Shown: positions 1 through 9,200 of the stretch, in pieces
Layout: every line of letters begins with the position of its first letter
How positions within the stretch are numbered: the stretch's first letter is position 1
Source of the DNA: Fibrobacter sp. UWH4
Lineage (GTDB): Bacteria > Fibrobacterota > Fibrobacteria > Fibrobacterales > Fibrobacteraceae
NCBI RefSeq assembly: GCF_900142475.1
Contig: NZ_FRAY01000008.1
Coordinates: forward strand, 1-64,000
DNA: 64,000 nt
Reading direction: 5' to 3'
Program-made: the position numbers and the translations under genes
The notes under the pieces: model-generated
Seen by the model: only the letters and a program-made list of their open reading frames with translations
The model's database searches: none
What the model was told of the DNA's origin: nothing

Positions 1-162
1 TTAAAGTCTTGGTCCCGTTAATCACGTTCGTATCATTGACTTTCCAAGAATCCTCTTGGACCCGTCACTAAGCACATCTCCGATTCCTTCAATCTTCCCG
101 GAAGCCTCTCGTGCTTCCGTCCCGCGTCCGTTTCAGCTCTTCAGCCCTCTCGTTCGCGGGTG
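1..162 (-). other. Putative rRNA-operon leader transcript
   Basis: This untranslated stretch lies downstream of the consensus promoter on the minus strand. It contains a 7-bp stem (CGGAAGC 99-105 pairing with GCTTCCG 113-119, loop 106-112) as expected of a structured pre-rRNA leader. No 16S sequence is recognisable within these bases, so the mature rRNA, if present, begins beyond position 1. Confidence 0.4.
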
Positions 163-168
163 AGGCCA

Positions 169-197
169 ATTATAGAACTTTCCGCGACCGTTGTCAA
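169..197 (-). promoter_or_regulatory. Strong consensus promoter, probably of an rRNA operon
   Basis: On the minus strand TTGACA (197-192) and TATAAT (174-169) are separated by exactly 17 nt, a full consensus match. Immediately upstream (198-245) are phased A-tracts resembling an UP element. The predicted start is near 162 and transcription runs off the left edge. No ORF follows it in the window. A perfect promoter with an UP-like element and a structured untranslated leader is typical of rRNA operons; that assignment is inference because the rRNA itself is outside the window. Confidence 0.75.
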
Positions 198-329
198 GGG
201 TTTTGGGCGAAAAATTTCAACTTTTTTCACTTTTTTGCGAAATAACGGGATTCATTCCACATTACATCCACTTTATCAACATATTATTCACAAAAATCTT
301 TTTGCGGGAGGGATAGTGACCCGGACGGG

Positions 330-393
330 CGGACCATTGGTCCGTTACAAGAGCCGCGTGCGGGGGCAAACGCCCCCGCAGACGGCCTTGTAA
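330..393. repeat. Palindrome plus long stem-loop
   Basis: A palindrome CGGACCA-T-TGGTCCG (330-344) is followed by a long imperfect hairpin. Outer arms TTACAAG (345-351) and CTTGTAA (387-393) enclose GCCG/CGGC and an 8-bp GC-rich core GCGGGGGC (360-367) / GCCCCCGC (372-379) with loop AAAC. There is no T-run on either side, so this is not a standard intrinsic terminator. Its role is unknown; it could be a REP-like element or a structured RNA. Confidence 0.55.
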
Positions 394-424
394 TATAGCC
401 CGACCCCGCCATTTAGTGCAATTT

Positions 425-477
425 AGGCAGGTCCAGCGGACCTGCCTGCTTATTTATTGGCGGGGGCCCGCCCTTTT
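425..477. terminator. Paired GC-rich hairpins downstream of the MBL gene
   Basis: A perfect 10-bp stem AGGCAGGTCC (425-434) / GGACCTGCCT (438-447) with loop AGC is followed by a second hairpin GGCGGG (459-464) / CCCGCC (467-472) and then TTTT on the plus strand. They sit just past the stop of the minus-strand MBL gene and probably end its transcription, although the U-run orientation fits the plus strand better. The GACCTGCCT core recurs in the terminator at 31617-31646. Confidence 0.5.
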
Positions 478-490
478 CCTATATAGTTTC

Positions 491-1330
491 CTAGATCTCC
501 ACCGTCATTCCGGTATACATTTGCTCGGCACGATCGCCCAGGACTTCGCGCAGAATTTCAAACGCGCGGTTTCCGGTACAATGGCCGGTGTAGATTTTCT
601 GGACATCAAGTTCGCGCAGGCGCGCCGCAAAGGCCCGCACCACCTCGTCCTTGTAGCGGAACAGGTGGAATCCGCCGAGAAGCGCGTAGATCTTTTTGCC
701 GGGAAAGGTCGCCTCGATTTCTTTGACAATGTTGTCTGCACCGCCGTGACTGCAGCTGTTCATGACAAACAGGCCCTGGGGTGTGTCGAACACGAGACTT
801 TGTTCGTGATCAAAACTGTCGTAGCGGTACTTGCCGTTTTCCTTGACCGAAAGGTGCGCGCGTTCGCCGATCGAGGAGAGGCCGGGCGTCTTGTGCGGAA
901 CCAGGTACACGTTGGGCGCAATCTGCATGTCGCCTTCGCCAAAGCGGATGCGGTCGGCAAAGCGTTTCAGGAACCCCTTGTGGATTCCGATGTATTCGTG
1001 GTACGTGAAGCGACCAATTAATTTGTGCGCATGGTAGCAGTTCTCGCCAGCGCCTTTTCGCAGATAGAAGGGAGCAGTCCTGTTGAGCGCGAAGAACTTG
1101 GCCATGCCGTCGCTGTGGTCAAAATGCGCGTGGCTCAAAATGCCGATGTCCACTTTCGAAAGGTCCACGCCCATCACGCCAGCGTTCTTGGCGAACAGGT
1201 GCGACGCCCCCGTGTCGAGCAGGTAGCGCACGCCCTCGAATTCCACGTACACCGAGAGGCCCCACTCGCCAAAGAGCTTGCGGGAACCGCTTGTGCCAGC
1301 GACATTGTCGATGAGGACCTGGACTTTCAT
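491..1330 (-). CDS. MBL-fold metallohydrolase (COG1237 type)
   Basis: A 279-residue metallo-beta-lactamase-fold protein. The zinc-binding motif SHAHFDHSDG lies near residue 66; further ligand candidates are NSCSHGG near 192 and GHCTG near 249. These features and the length fit COG1237, the family containing the archaeal enzyme annotated as dihydropterin/ribofuranosylaminobenzene phosphate synthase. The substrate here is unknown, and many bacterial members are simply soluble hydrolases. It starts 12 nt after the flavin reductase gene stops, with no separate promoter visible, so the two are probably co-transcribed. The fold assignment is secure; the reaction is not. Confidence 0.85.
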   Translation of the reverse strand: MKVQVLIDNVAGTSGSRKLFGEWGLSVYVEFEGVRYLLDTGASHLFAKNAGVMGVDLSKVDIGILSHAHFDHSDGMAKFFALNRTAPFYLRKGAGENCYHAHKLIGRFTYHEYIGIHKGFLKRFADRIRFGEGDMQIAPNVYLVPHKTPGLSSIGERAHLSVKENGKYRYDSFDHEQSLVFDTPQGLFVMNSCSHGGADNIVKEIEATFPGKKIYALLGGFHLFRYKDEVVRAFAARLRELDVQKIYTGHCTGNRAFEILREVLGDRAEQMYTGMTVEI

Positions 1331-1342
1331 TTCGCAGATTCG

Positions 1343-1900
1343 CTAAAGCGTCTTGCCGTCGCTGAAGGCGTTGCCGACACGGCGTTCCATTACATAATAG
1401 CCGTGACCAGCGGAGTCGTAGCAGACCGGGGCGAGCTTTTCGACCGAGAGTTTTCCGTTCTCGTCGAGTACCGATTCGTCGGCGGTCACGTTCACGATTT
1501 CGCCGAGCAAAAGTTCGGAATTTTCATCGTAGCTCACGAGCTTGCATTCCAGCGCGAGCGGAAGTTCCGCAATCAGCGGAGCATCGACATGGGCGCTCTT
1601 GACAGACGTCAGGCCGGAATGGACAAACTTGTCGGCCACCTTGTTGCCACTGGTGACACCCAGATAGTCGATGGCCTTGATGTTCTTCTCGTTCGCCATA
1701 CTCACGGTAAACGCCTTGCGCGCAAGAATGTTCGGCATGGTCTTATGGCTGTGCGCCACGTAAATGGCCACCTGGTTCGTGTCGCTGATGGAACCCCATG
1801 CGGCCACCATCGCATTCGTGGAACCGTCCTCGTTATAGGTCGCAATGACCAATGTCGGCTGCGGGTAGAGATAAGCCTTGACTCCAAGATCCTTACGCAT
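1343..1900 (-). CDS. Flavin reductase-like FMN-binding protein
   Basis: A 185-residue protein of the flavin reductase-like (split-barrel, FMN-binding) family. The N-terminal half reads as the flavin pocket: PTLVIATYNEDGSTNAM then AWGSISDTN, and later FTVSMANEKN. Family members reduce or bind FMN and often serve as a reductase for a partner or as an oxidative-stress flavoprotein; the partner here is unknown. The ATG at 1900 is chosen because AAAGGAG lies 7 nt upstream. A longer open frame continues upstream but would overlap the phosphatase gene and lacks family similarity. It heads a probable two-gene operon with the MBL hydrolase. Confidence 0.85.
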   Translation of the reverse strand: MRKDLGVKAYLYPQPTLVIATYNEDGSTNAMVAAWGSISDTNQVAIYVAHSHKTMPNILARKAFTVSMANEKNIKAIDYLGVTSGNKVADKFVHSGLTSVKSAHVDAPLIAELPLALECKLVSYDENSELLLGEIVNVTADESVLDENGKLSVEKLAPVCYDSAGHGYYVMERRVGNAFSDGKTL

Positions 1901-1932
1901 GGGAAAACTCCTTTTTTTAGAGATGAACTCGG

Positions 1933-2487
1933 TTATGCCTCTTGACAAGATACAAAAATTTTCGATAGCATCGCACTGCAGCCCGCATTCACGTCGTCCC
2001 AGGTCGCCTGAAAGTCGCCGGTGTACCAGGGGTCCGCCACGTCGCGGCGCTCGCCTACCCAATCCATGAGGAGGGAAACTTTACGGCTTGTGGAGTTTTT
2101 AGCGGGACAATGCGTCAAGTTATTAGCAGGAGAGCCCGCGCCACCTGTTTCACGCGTGTACACGTCGGCAGGCAAAATCCAGCGGAGGTTGCGCAAATTG
2201 TTACGGTCCATGAGCACAATGTAATCGTAATACTCGTAGTCGCGAACCGTCATCTGGCGTGCCGTTTTCCCAGAGCAATCGATTCCGTGCATAGCAAGCA
2301 TGCGGCGTGCCGGCGGGTAAACCGGGTTCCCGATTTCTTCGGTGCTTGTCGCGGCACTTGCAATTTCGAATTCTACATCCACTAACGATTCAGCAGGTAA
2401 ATCCCGCACCAACTTTTTCATCACGAATTCAGCCATCGGGCTTCGGCAAATGTTCCCGTGGCACACAAACAGAATCTTGATCTTCAT
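1933..2487 (-). CDS. Low-molecular-weight protein-tyrosine phosphatase
   Basis: A 184-residue cytoplasmic phosphatase. The P-loop CHGNICRS (Cys9 nucleophile, Arg15) opens the protein and the general-acid loop DPWYTG (Asp152) lies near the C-terminus, the standard order for the family. Such enzymes dephosphorylate tyrosine kinases controlling polysaccharide export, or arsenate in related forms; the target here is unknown. Residues about 108-134 (TRETGGAGSP onward, rich in Gly, Asn, Thr, Ser) form an insertion not expected between the NLRNLR segment and the VSLLMDW segment, making it about 25 residues longer than usual. See the finding on in-frame insertions. Confidence 0.93.
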   Translation of the reverse strand: MKIKILFVCHGNICRSPMAEFVMKKLVRDLPAESLVDVEFEIASAATSTEEIGNPVYPPARRMLAMHGIDCSGKTARQMTVRDYEYYDYIVLMDRNNLRNLRWILPADVYTRETGGAGSPANNLTHCPAKNSTSRKVSLLMDWVGERRDVADPWYTGDFQATWDDVNAGCSAMLSKIFVSCQEA

Positions 2488-2510
2488 GCAGACGAACTAT
2501 TCCAATTAAT

Positions 2511-5500
2511 TTATTTAAGCCGAACCATTTGCAAGTTGCTACCGATACGCACCAAGTAGTTTCCTGCACGTTCGACCATCACGGCAAAATTCGACGATTC
2601 AACCTGCCCCTGTTTCACGATGCGGCCCTGCAGATCGAGCACCGCATAGGCAGCTCCCACACGGGCGTTTACCACCTGAATTTCGCGACCGGCGACCATG
2701 AGAGAGAACTGCGGAACAAAGCCATCGGCGACAATCGCATCCTTGCCCATGCTGGAGCTGGACTTGGCACCTGCAGAACTGCTAGAGGACTTGGCGGTAC
2801 TGCTAGAAGATTTTGCGTTGCTTGAGCTGGACTTTGCTTCGCTGGAACTGGATTTAGCCGTGCTGCTGGAAGAAGCCGCTACACTGGAGCTGCTCGGGAT
2901 AGACTTCCATTGCGCCGATAGGATCAAATTCCCGGATGCCGTGGCAGGAATTTCTGTCACCAGCGCATCACCAAATTCCCAACCCAAGAATGTTTGGTCA
3001 CTCAGAGAGGGTGTGGGCAAGGGCATCTCCTGTCCGGGCGTATAGAAAAGAACATAACCATACGGTTCCTGCGTTTTGGACACATATAACCAAGCAACAT
3101 TGCGCGTTTCGCTGTTGGTCAATACGGGATATTCGTCGCCCTGAATCCAGTTCGCGCCATAAGCACTGCCCGCTATCTCATTACCGAGAGCATCCTTTTG
3201 CACATAGTCGTGCAACGCCTTTGTAACAGTTCCATCTTCAAACGCCAAAGCTTCGACCGGAGTCCCGATGCTGTCGCGAGACAACGTTCCATCCAGATAG
3301 AAGTTGTTATCGAATATCACTACCCAATAATAATCCAGCTCCGAAGGCACACCGCTGATAATCGAGCCCTTGCTATGGTTATTAAGAACAAAGGATTGCT
3401 CGGGCCTGACTGGAGCCCTTGCATGAATACGTTGATCGGTTTCAACATAATAGCCCCCTATCAAGCCATTAACATAACAATCATGACAATCAAAGTCGGC
3501 AGCATTGTAGTTATTCACTATGAAAAAGTGCGTCGAAACTTCTCCAACAAGGCCTCCAACATATCCTCTGGTGGGGAATTGGGTTTCTTTTTCCTCATCG
3601 CCGACAAAGCGACCTTCATTGGAGTTCTGTATAAGGAACGTATAGTAGTCGGAGAGTCCCACAAGGCCTCCGGCCGCACCGTCACCTGCCCCAACATCGA
3701 TGAGTCCACGATGGCTGCTATTTCTTATAATCAACAGATTGTGGGCTTCTGCAACCAATCCACCGACATGAGCATTCAAGTAACCACCGGGTACCACTAT
3801 GGTTCCGTCAAAATGCGTATTCTCAATTTCTATATGGGCATAGGCATTGGAATGGCTGCCAATAATTCCACCCACACTGACACTGAGATGCCTCGAAACG
3901 AAGGAATCCCGTACTTTCAAGTTATGGATAACGACTTTGGTTGCAGCATACTTATATGGTTGCCCCGTGTAGAACATTCCATCGGCATCTCCCATATAAA
4001 GCCCCGAAATCGTGTGACCCTGCCCATCAAAAAATCCATTATATAGAACAATCTCCTTCCAGGGGATAAATTCGTTTATCCGCGAACTATCGAGCGTACC
4101 ATCACGCTTCAAGACATTCTCGTTGACCACGATATCCTTCGTAAGCTTGCCACAAACATTAGCCAGACGCTCATCCTCATTGTATTTTCCTGTGGTAAAC
4201 GATCCGTCTACGAGTGCCGAAAATCCATAAAGTTCCGCAGCATTCGAAATGATGTAGCAGCCGTCCGCAGTATCTATCGCCGGTCTCTTGTATTCGTACC
4301 ACTTCGCATAGAAATCCTTGTCGCCCTTGTCACTCGTTGTAATAGAGTCGACAGGATCGCCCTCCAATTCCTCGTTGTCGTACCAGCCGAGAAACATGCT
4401 GCTGTCACGATAATAACTATCACGCAGATTGCTCCCAATACCTCCCAGATAGCAGGAAACATCGCCAGTCAGTATGAGTGCATCTTGATAACTCTTGTTT
4501 GGATTGCCACAACCAATATAAGGCCCAAGATTTTCCATCTTACCGCCATTGGGATGGTAGGTTACCTTGTAACGGTCATACATCTTAGCCCAGTATTCAA
4601 GATCGCCCGTTGTCGTATTGGAAATTGCCGTATCGTTTTCTCCGCTGAATTCGGCATCCCTATACCAGCCGCCAAAAACCAGGTTTTCCTTGGACGTTCC
4701 CTTAGGAAGCATCGTAATAAGGCCGGCAACATAATTGTCAAGATATCTAGCCGTATCACTATCGAAAGTATGGAATGTGACATTGTACCTATCCGCAATG
4801 GAATTCTTGAGTGTCCCAGTAAAAATCGGATAGGGATCACGGTCGACATCCTGCCCCCAAATGGAGCCTTCTGCATTTTCTCTCAATAGAAATGTCAACG
4901 CACCATTAAACAATGCAGCCGTATCCACCAATGTTCCATAATCGATATTTTTAGAGGAACTCAGCTTTACCGCATAACTGTTGATGACATTGAGGGATTC
5001 ATTACTACTCCTTGTATAACCCAGCAATCTGGAATCATAGTTATTCCCATTATCTACAAGGTTTGCTACACTATAGCAGTTTGTCAAGGTCAATGATGCA
5101 TTGCCGCTTACATAACCCACGACACCTGCGATATAGGGATTGCTTTTCGTGGACTCGATAGTGGAGAATGTATAGAAATTGGTTATCTGGGTCTTTCCAG
5201 GCCCGTAGACAGAATTTACAAGAACGCCAAGATAAGTCGTCGATGAAAAGTACGAATCAAGTATTCCCAGATCCCGGACAACGACAACGGAATTCTCCGG
5301 AGATGTGATCGACTCAAAAAGACCCGCACTGTCAGGTGAATACAGCCCCGAAATCGTATGACCATTCCCGTCGAATTTTCCCGCAAAGTCAACCATCGGT
5401 TTCCATACGGCTAAGGTCTCGGCGCTGTCACTATTGAGCCGGTTCCACTCATTCAGGACGTTTTTGTTTACAACGATATCCTTCGTGAGTTCACCGCAGG

Positions 5501-5696
5501 CGGAAGTATTTGCCGCGGTAGAATCGTGTCCGTTTACAATTTCGGCAAAACCGTAAAGTTCCTCTGCGGTTGAAATCTGGTAGCATCCGCCAGAAAGCTC
5601 CGGAACCTCGGAAGTGATCTCCTTGGCAGAAACCGCTGCAGCACCTGCAATAAAGGCAAGCGCCATAATAGCAAAGGAAAAAGGCCCTAATTTCAT
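2511..5696 (-). CDS. Large secreted surface protein with GLUG-like and InlB-type repeats
   Basis: A 1061-residue exported protein. It has a signal peptide (residues 1-24, ending AAAVSAKE) and two long similar modules, each opening with a segment like GGCYQISTAEELYGFAEIV and continuing with GLUG-like turns (TISGLY..GLF, GGLVGE). Between and after them are segments resembling Listeria-Bacteroides/InlB B-repeats (VTFHTF...FGGWYRD, KVTYHPNGG). A poly-Ser linker follows, then a C-terminal domain with DLQGRIVKQG and a final VRLK, a type of tail common on Fibrobacter secreted proteins and likely used for sorting or anchoring. It is probably an adhesin or surface scaffold; the ligand is unknown. A ribosome site AGGAGAGG precedes the ATG. 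Confidence 0.8.
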   Translation of the reverse strand: MKLGPFSFAIMALAFIAGAAAVSAKEITSEVPELSGGCYQISTAEELYGFAEIVNGHDSTAANTSACGELTKDIVVNKNVLNEWNRLNSDSAETLAVWKPMVDFAGKFDGNGHTISGLYSPDSAGLFESITSPENSVVVVRDLGILDSYFSSTTYLGVLVNSVYGPGKTQITNFYTFSTIESTKSNPYIAGVVGYVSGNASLTLTNCYSVANLVDNGNNYDSRLLGYTRSSNESLNVINSYAVKLSSSKNIDYGTLVDTAALFNGALTFLLRENAEGSIWGQDVDRDPYPIFTGTLKNSIADRYNVTFHTFDSDTARYLDNYVAGLITMLPKGTSKENLVFGGWYRDAEFSGENDTAISNTTTGDLEYWAKMYDRYKVTYHPNGGKMENLGPYIGCGNPNKSYQDALILTGDVSCYLGGIGSNLRDSYYRDSSMFLGWYDNEELEGDPVDSITTSDKGDKDFYAKWYEYKRPAIDTADGCYIISNAAELYGFSALVDGSFTTGKYNEDERLANVCGKLTKDIVVNENVLKRDGTLDSSRINEFIPWKEIVLYNGFFDGQGHTISGLYMGDADGMFYTGQPYKYAATKVVIHNLKVRDSFVSRHLSVSVGGIIGSHSNAYAHIEIENTHFDGTIVVPGGYLNAHVGGLVAEAHNLLIIRNSSHRGLIDVGAGDGAAGGLVGLSDYYTFLIQNSNEGRFVGDEEKETQFPTRGYVGGLVGEVSTHFFIVNNYNAADFDCHDCYVNGLIGGYYVETDQRIHARAPVRPEQSFVLNNHSKGSIISGVPSELDYYWVVIFDNNFYLDGTLSRDSIGTPVEALAFEDGTVTKALHDYVQKDALGNEIAGSAYGANWIQGDEYPVLTNSETRNVAWLYVSKTQEPYGYVLFYTPGQEMPLPTPSLSDQTFLGWEFGDALVTEIPATASGNLILSAQWKSIPSSSSVAASSSSTAKSSSSEAKSSSSNAKSSSSTAKSSSSSAGAKSSSSMGKDAIVADGFVPQFSLMVAGREIQVVNARVGAAYAVLDLQGRIVKQGQVESSNFAVMVERAGNYLVRIGSNLQMVRLK
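2745..2905 (-). repeat. Tandem 21-nt repeat encoding Ser-rich heptads
   Basis: Inside the surface-protein gene the heptad SSSSTAK and variants (SSSSEAK, SSSSNAK) repeat about six times, giving a 21-nt tandem array at DNA level. It forms the flexible linker between the repeat modules and the C-terminal tail. Copy number could vary by slippage. Confidence 0.8.
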
Positions 5697-5747
5697 GATT
5701 TGTGTTCCTCTCCTGAAAAATCTTTTTTGCCTAATAAAAATAATAAC

Positions 5748-5760
5748 TAATTTTCAACAC
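5748..5760 (+). promoter_or_regulatory. -10 box close to start codon (leaderless type)
   Basis: TAATTT (5748-5753) lies 7 nt before the ATG of the DNA glycosylase gene and no Shine-Dalgarno is present. The transcript would start at or next to the ATG. Confidence 0.5.
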
Positions 5761-6282
5761 ATGCCAACCCGTACCCATGTAACGCACGAATTTCCGGCCC
5801 TATACGACCGCGAATCCCGCGTGCTGTTGCTCGGCTCCATACCCTCGCCCAAGTCGCGCGAAATGGCATTCTACTACGGGCACCCGCAAAACCGCTTTTG
5901 GAAAGTCATGGCTGCCGTACTCGGCGAGGCGACCTTGAGCGAAATCGCAGCGGGCAAAGGCGCACCCGAAACCATCGCCCAAAAGAAGGCCATGCTTAAA
6001 AAGCATCACGTGGCGCTATGGGACGTTCTGGACAGCTGCACCATCGTGGGTGCAAGCGACACAAGCATCGGAGACCCAGTTGTGAACAACATAAAAGAGC
6101 TCGTTGAAAAATCCAAAGTCACGCGCATCTTTTGCACCGGCGCCACCGCTCACAAACTGTACCAGAAACTCTGCGCCAAAGACGTCGGAATAGACGCCGT
6201 CAAGCTCCCCTCCACCTCGCCCGCCAACTGCGCCGTATCGTTGGAAAGGCTAGTTGAGGAATACAAGGCGATATTGGGGTAG
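5761..6282 (+). CDS. DNA glycosylase of the uracil-DNA glycosylase superfamily (hypoxanthine type)
   Basis: A 173-residue monofunctional glycosylase. Motif 1 GSIPSPKS (residues 25-32) and the C-terminal motif STSPAN (151-156) are those of the family 6 type (hypoxanthine/deoxyinosine glycosylase), which removes deaminated adenine from DNA in base excision repair. LWDVLDSCTI in between matches the family core. The start is placed at 5761 because the homologous region begins with PTRTHVTHEF and a -10 box lies 7 nt upstream. The frame is open further upstream but runs over the divergent gene's start. It converges on hsdR, with 9 nt between the stops. Confidence 0.85.
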   Translation: MPTRTHVTHEFPALYDRESRVLLLGSIPSPKSREMAFYYGHPQNRFWKVMAAVLGEATLSEIAAGKGAPETIAQKKAMLKKHHVALWDVLDSCTIVGASDTSIGDPVVNNIKELVEKSKVTRIFCTGATAHKLYQKLCAKDVGIDAVKLPSTSPANCAVSLERLVEEYKAILG

Positions 6283-6291
6283 GAAAACGGT

Positions 6292-9200
6292 TTAAACCTT
6301 ATAGTCATTCGGCGAATCTTCTGCAACCTGTCCGTATTCTTGAGATTCCTCACCCGGAGCAAAGTATAGCAGGTTGTTGGCCGCGGTATTTTCTACACTC
6401 GCTTCGAAATCATCCATATTGTCCGTCCACATCTCGCATTGGCTGATGACAGTTTTTAGTGCGTCTTCTTGGCCTTCGGGCGGATACTTGTATTTCTTGA
6501 GCAGGCGTTTGATGAGCCTGCGCATGTTGGCGCGGGCGCTTTCTTTACGCTGCCAGTCGATCGTCCTATTTTTGCGGAGGAGCTCCGTTAGTTCGCGGGT
6601 CATGGCGACCAACTGATCGTTGCTATAGAAATCTTTTGCGGCTTCGGGCTTGGTGAGCGCATCGTAAAACGCGACTTCTTCTTTTGTCAAGCCTAGCTTT
6701 TCGCCTGAGAATGCGGCTTCCTTAATTTGCTGTGCCAAATTGAGCATTTCTTGAATGACTTGCTCGTTGGTCAGCATTCCGTTCAAGTAACGGTTCATCG
6801 CCCCTTGGAAAAGTTCAGAGAATTTCTGCGCGTTTACCACATTCGTGCGCGAATAAACCTTAACCTGTTCCGCAATCAACTTTTTCAGGATTTCAACCGC
6901 GATGTTCTTCTGCTTCATCTTGGCGATGTCTTCAAGGAATTTCGGGTCAAACAGCGAAAACTTTTCACCGACATCGCTAAACAGGTTCAATACGCCATCT
7001 GATTTAACGCTCTGTTTCAAGAGTTCGTTAATGCGCTCGTTGACTTCCTTTAGGCTGAACTTTTTGTCGCCGCGACCGTAGAGAAAACGCATAATTTGCA
7101 CGCGGACCGCTTCGAAAAAGTTCGCCTCGGCCTGCATGTTCTTCGGCACAATCGAAGAACACAGCGAAAGTGATTGATGCAACATCAATCCTTCCTTGAT
7201 AAACGATTTTTTCTGTTCTTCGCGGCTCGGGTCCAGAATAAAGTTCAGTGCATCGGTAATGCACATGCCAATTTGCAATGCAGAACCCGTAAAGAATTTG
7301 GAGTAATCGAATCCGTGGAACAGACTGCGGCAAATTTCCAGTTTTTCTTGGAACTTGGGGAACGCTTCCTTAGCAATATCCATATCACCGTAGCGTTTTC
7401 TGTCGCGAACGGTATAGTCGTTCATTGCGCGTTTGAGCGCACTTGCAATTCCGATGTAGTCAACAACGAGACCGCCTTCCTTGTCTTGGTAAACGCGATT
7501 CACGCGGGCAATGGCCTGCATCAGGTTGTGGCTTTCCATCGGCTTGAAAACGTACATCGTGGCAAGCGACGGAACATCGAATCCAGTAAGCCACATGTCA
7601 ACGACAATCACAATCTTCAAGGGGCTTTCATTATCCTTGAAACGAACAGCAAGTTCTTGGCGGTGAGTTTTGTTGCCTACAATCGGTCGCCATTCTTCCG
7701 GATCCTTGTTGCTTTCCGTCATGACCACGGCAACCTTTGCATCATCACCGGGAACTGCAACCACCTTTGAGCCGATTGTCACTTGCGATGTTGTCCCCGC
7801 CCATTCAGGGCGAAGTTCCAAAATTCGCTCGTAAATTTTCATTGCGATGTTGCGGGAGTATGCAACAATCATCGCCTTGCCCGTATAAAGGTGTTCGCGA
7901 TGTTCTTCGTAATGTTCAAGAATATCATCCACCAGCGAAGCAATCGTCTTGTCGTTCCCGAGGACACTTTCTAGCTGGCCCAATTCTCGCTTGCTCTTTT
8001 CGATGACTTCCGGGTCCGCATTACCGGCGAGCAAATCGTATTCATCGTCAATTTGCTTGAGGACCTTGTCGTCCAAATTGAGTTTGACAACGCGGCTTTC
8101 GTAATAGACAGGGCGAGTCGCACCATCTTCGACCGCCTGCGTCATATCGTAAATGTCGATATAGTTGCCGAACACTTCGGTGGTGTTGCGGTCGTCGCGG
8201 CTGATGGGCGTCCCCGTGAATCCGATAAAACTAGCGTGCGGAAGGCTATCGCGGATAATTCGTGCCGTACCCTTGACCCTGTGCGCAATCAAATTGCCCT
8301 GGTCATCCTTCGTTGTCTTGATTTTTTCAGTCAAGCCGTATTGACCACGGTGCGCTTCGTCTGCAATCACGATGATGTTGCGGCGGTCAGAAAGCGGCTC
8401 GTTCGATTCTTCAAACTTTTGCATCGTTGTAAAGATGATGCCGTTCGCCTTGCGCCCGTTCAGCAGCGATTTCAGATGCTCGCGCGATTCCGCCTGAACA
8501 GGAACCTGCCGCAGAAAATCCTTGCAGTTGGCGAATTGCGTATAAAGCTGATTGTCAAGGTCATTGCGGTCAGTAATCACCACAATCGTCGGGCTTTCGA
8601 TCGTCGATTGTAGCAAGTGCGCATAAAACACCATACTGAGCGATTTACCCGAGCCTTGCGTATGCCAGAAGACGCCGATTTTACCGTCGCCCTGCACGGC
8701 CTGTTTCGTGCGGACAATCGCCTTGCGGACTGCAAAATACTGATGGTACCCCGCCAGAATCTTATAACTTTTCAGCCCTTCGTTGTTGAAGCAGATGAAG
8801 TTCTTGATGATGTCCAGCAGCCGTTCTTTCTGGAAAATTCCTTCGAAGAAAGTCGTGAAATCGGCAAGCGCAGTCGTTTCCTTGTTACCGTCCTTCGTCT
8901 TCCATTCCATAAAGCGGTCGTCACCGCTCGTAATCGTACCCGCCTTGGAAACAAGCTGGTCCGACATCACGCAAATGCAGTTGTATATGAACAGGCTCGG
9001 GACTTCTTGCATGTAATTACGAATCTGCAAGTAGGCTTCGCTTGCATCAGTCTCTTCGCGGCTTGGAGACTTGAGCTCAAACAGACAAATCGGCAGCCCG
9101 TTCAAAAACAGCAGAACATCGGGTCGCTTGTTGGACTTCTCGATAACCGTCCACTGGTTCGCAAAAATGAAGGAATTGTTCTCGACATTCTTGTAATCGA

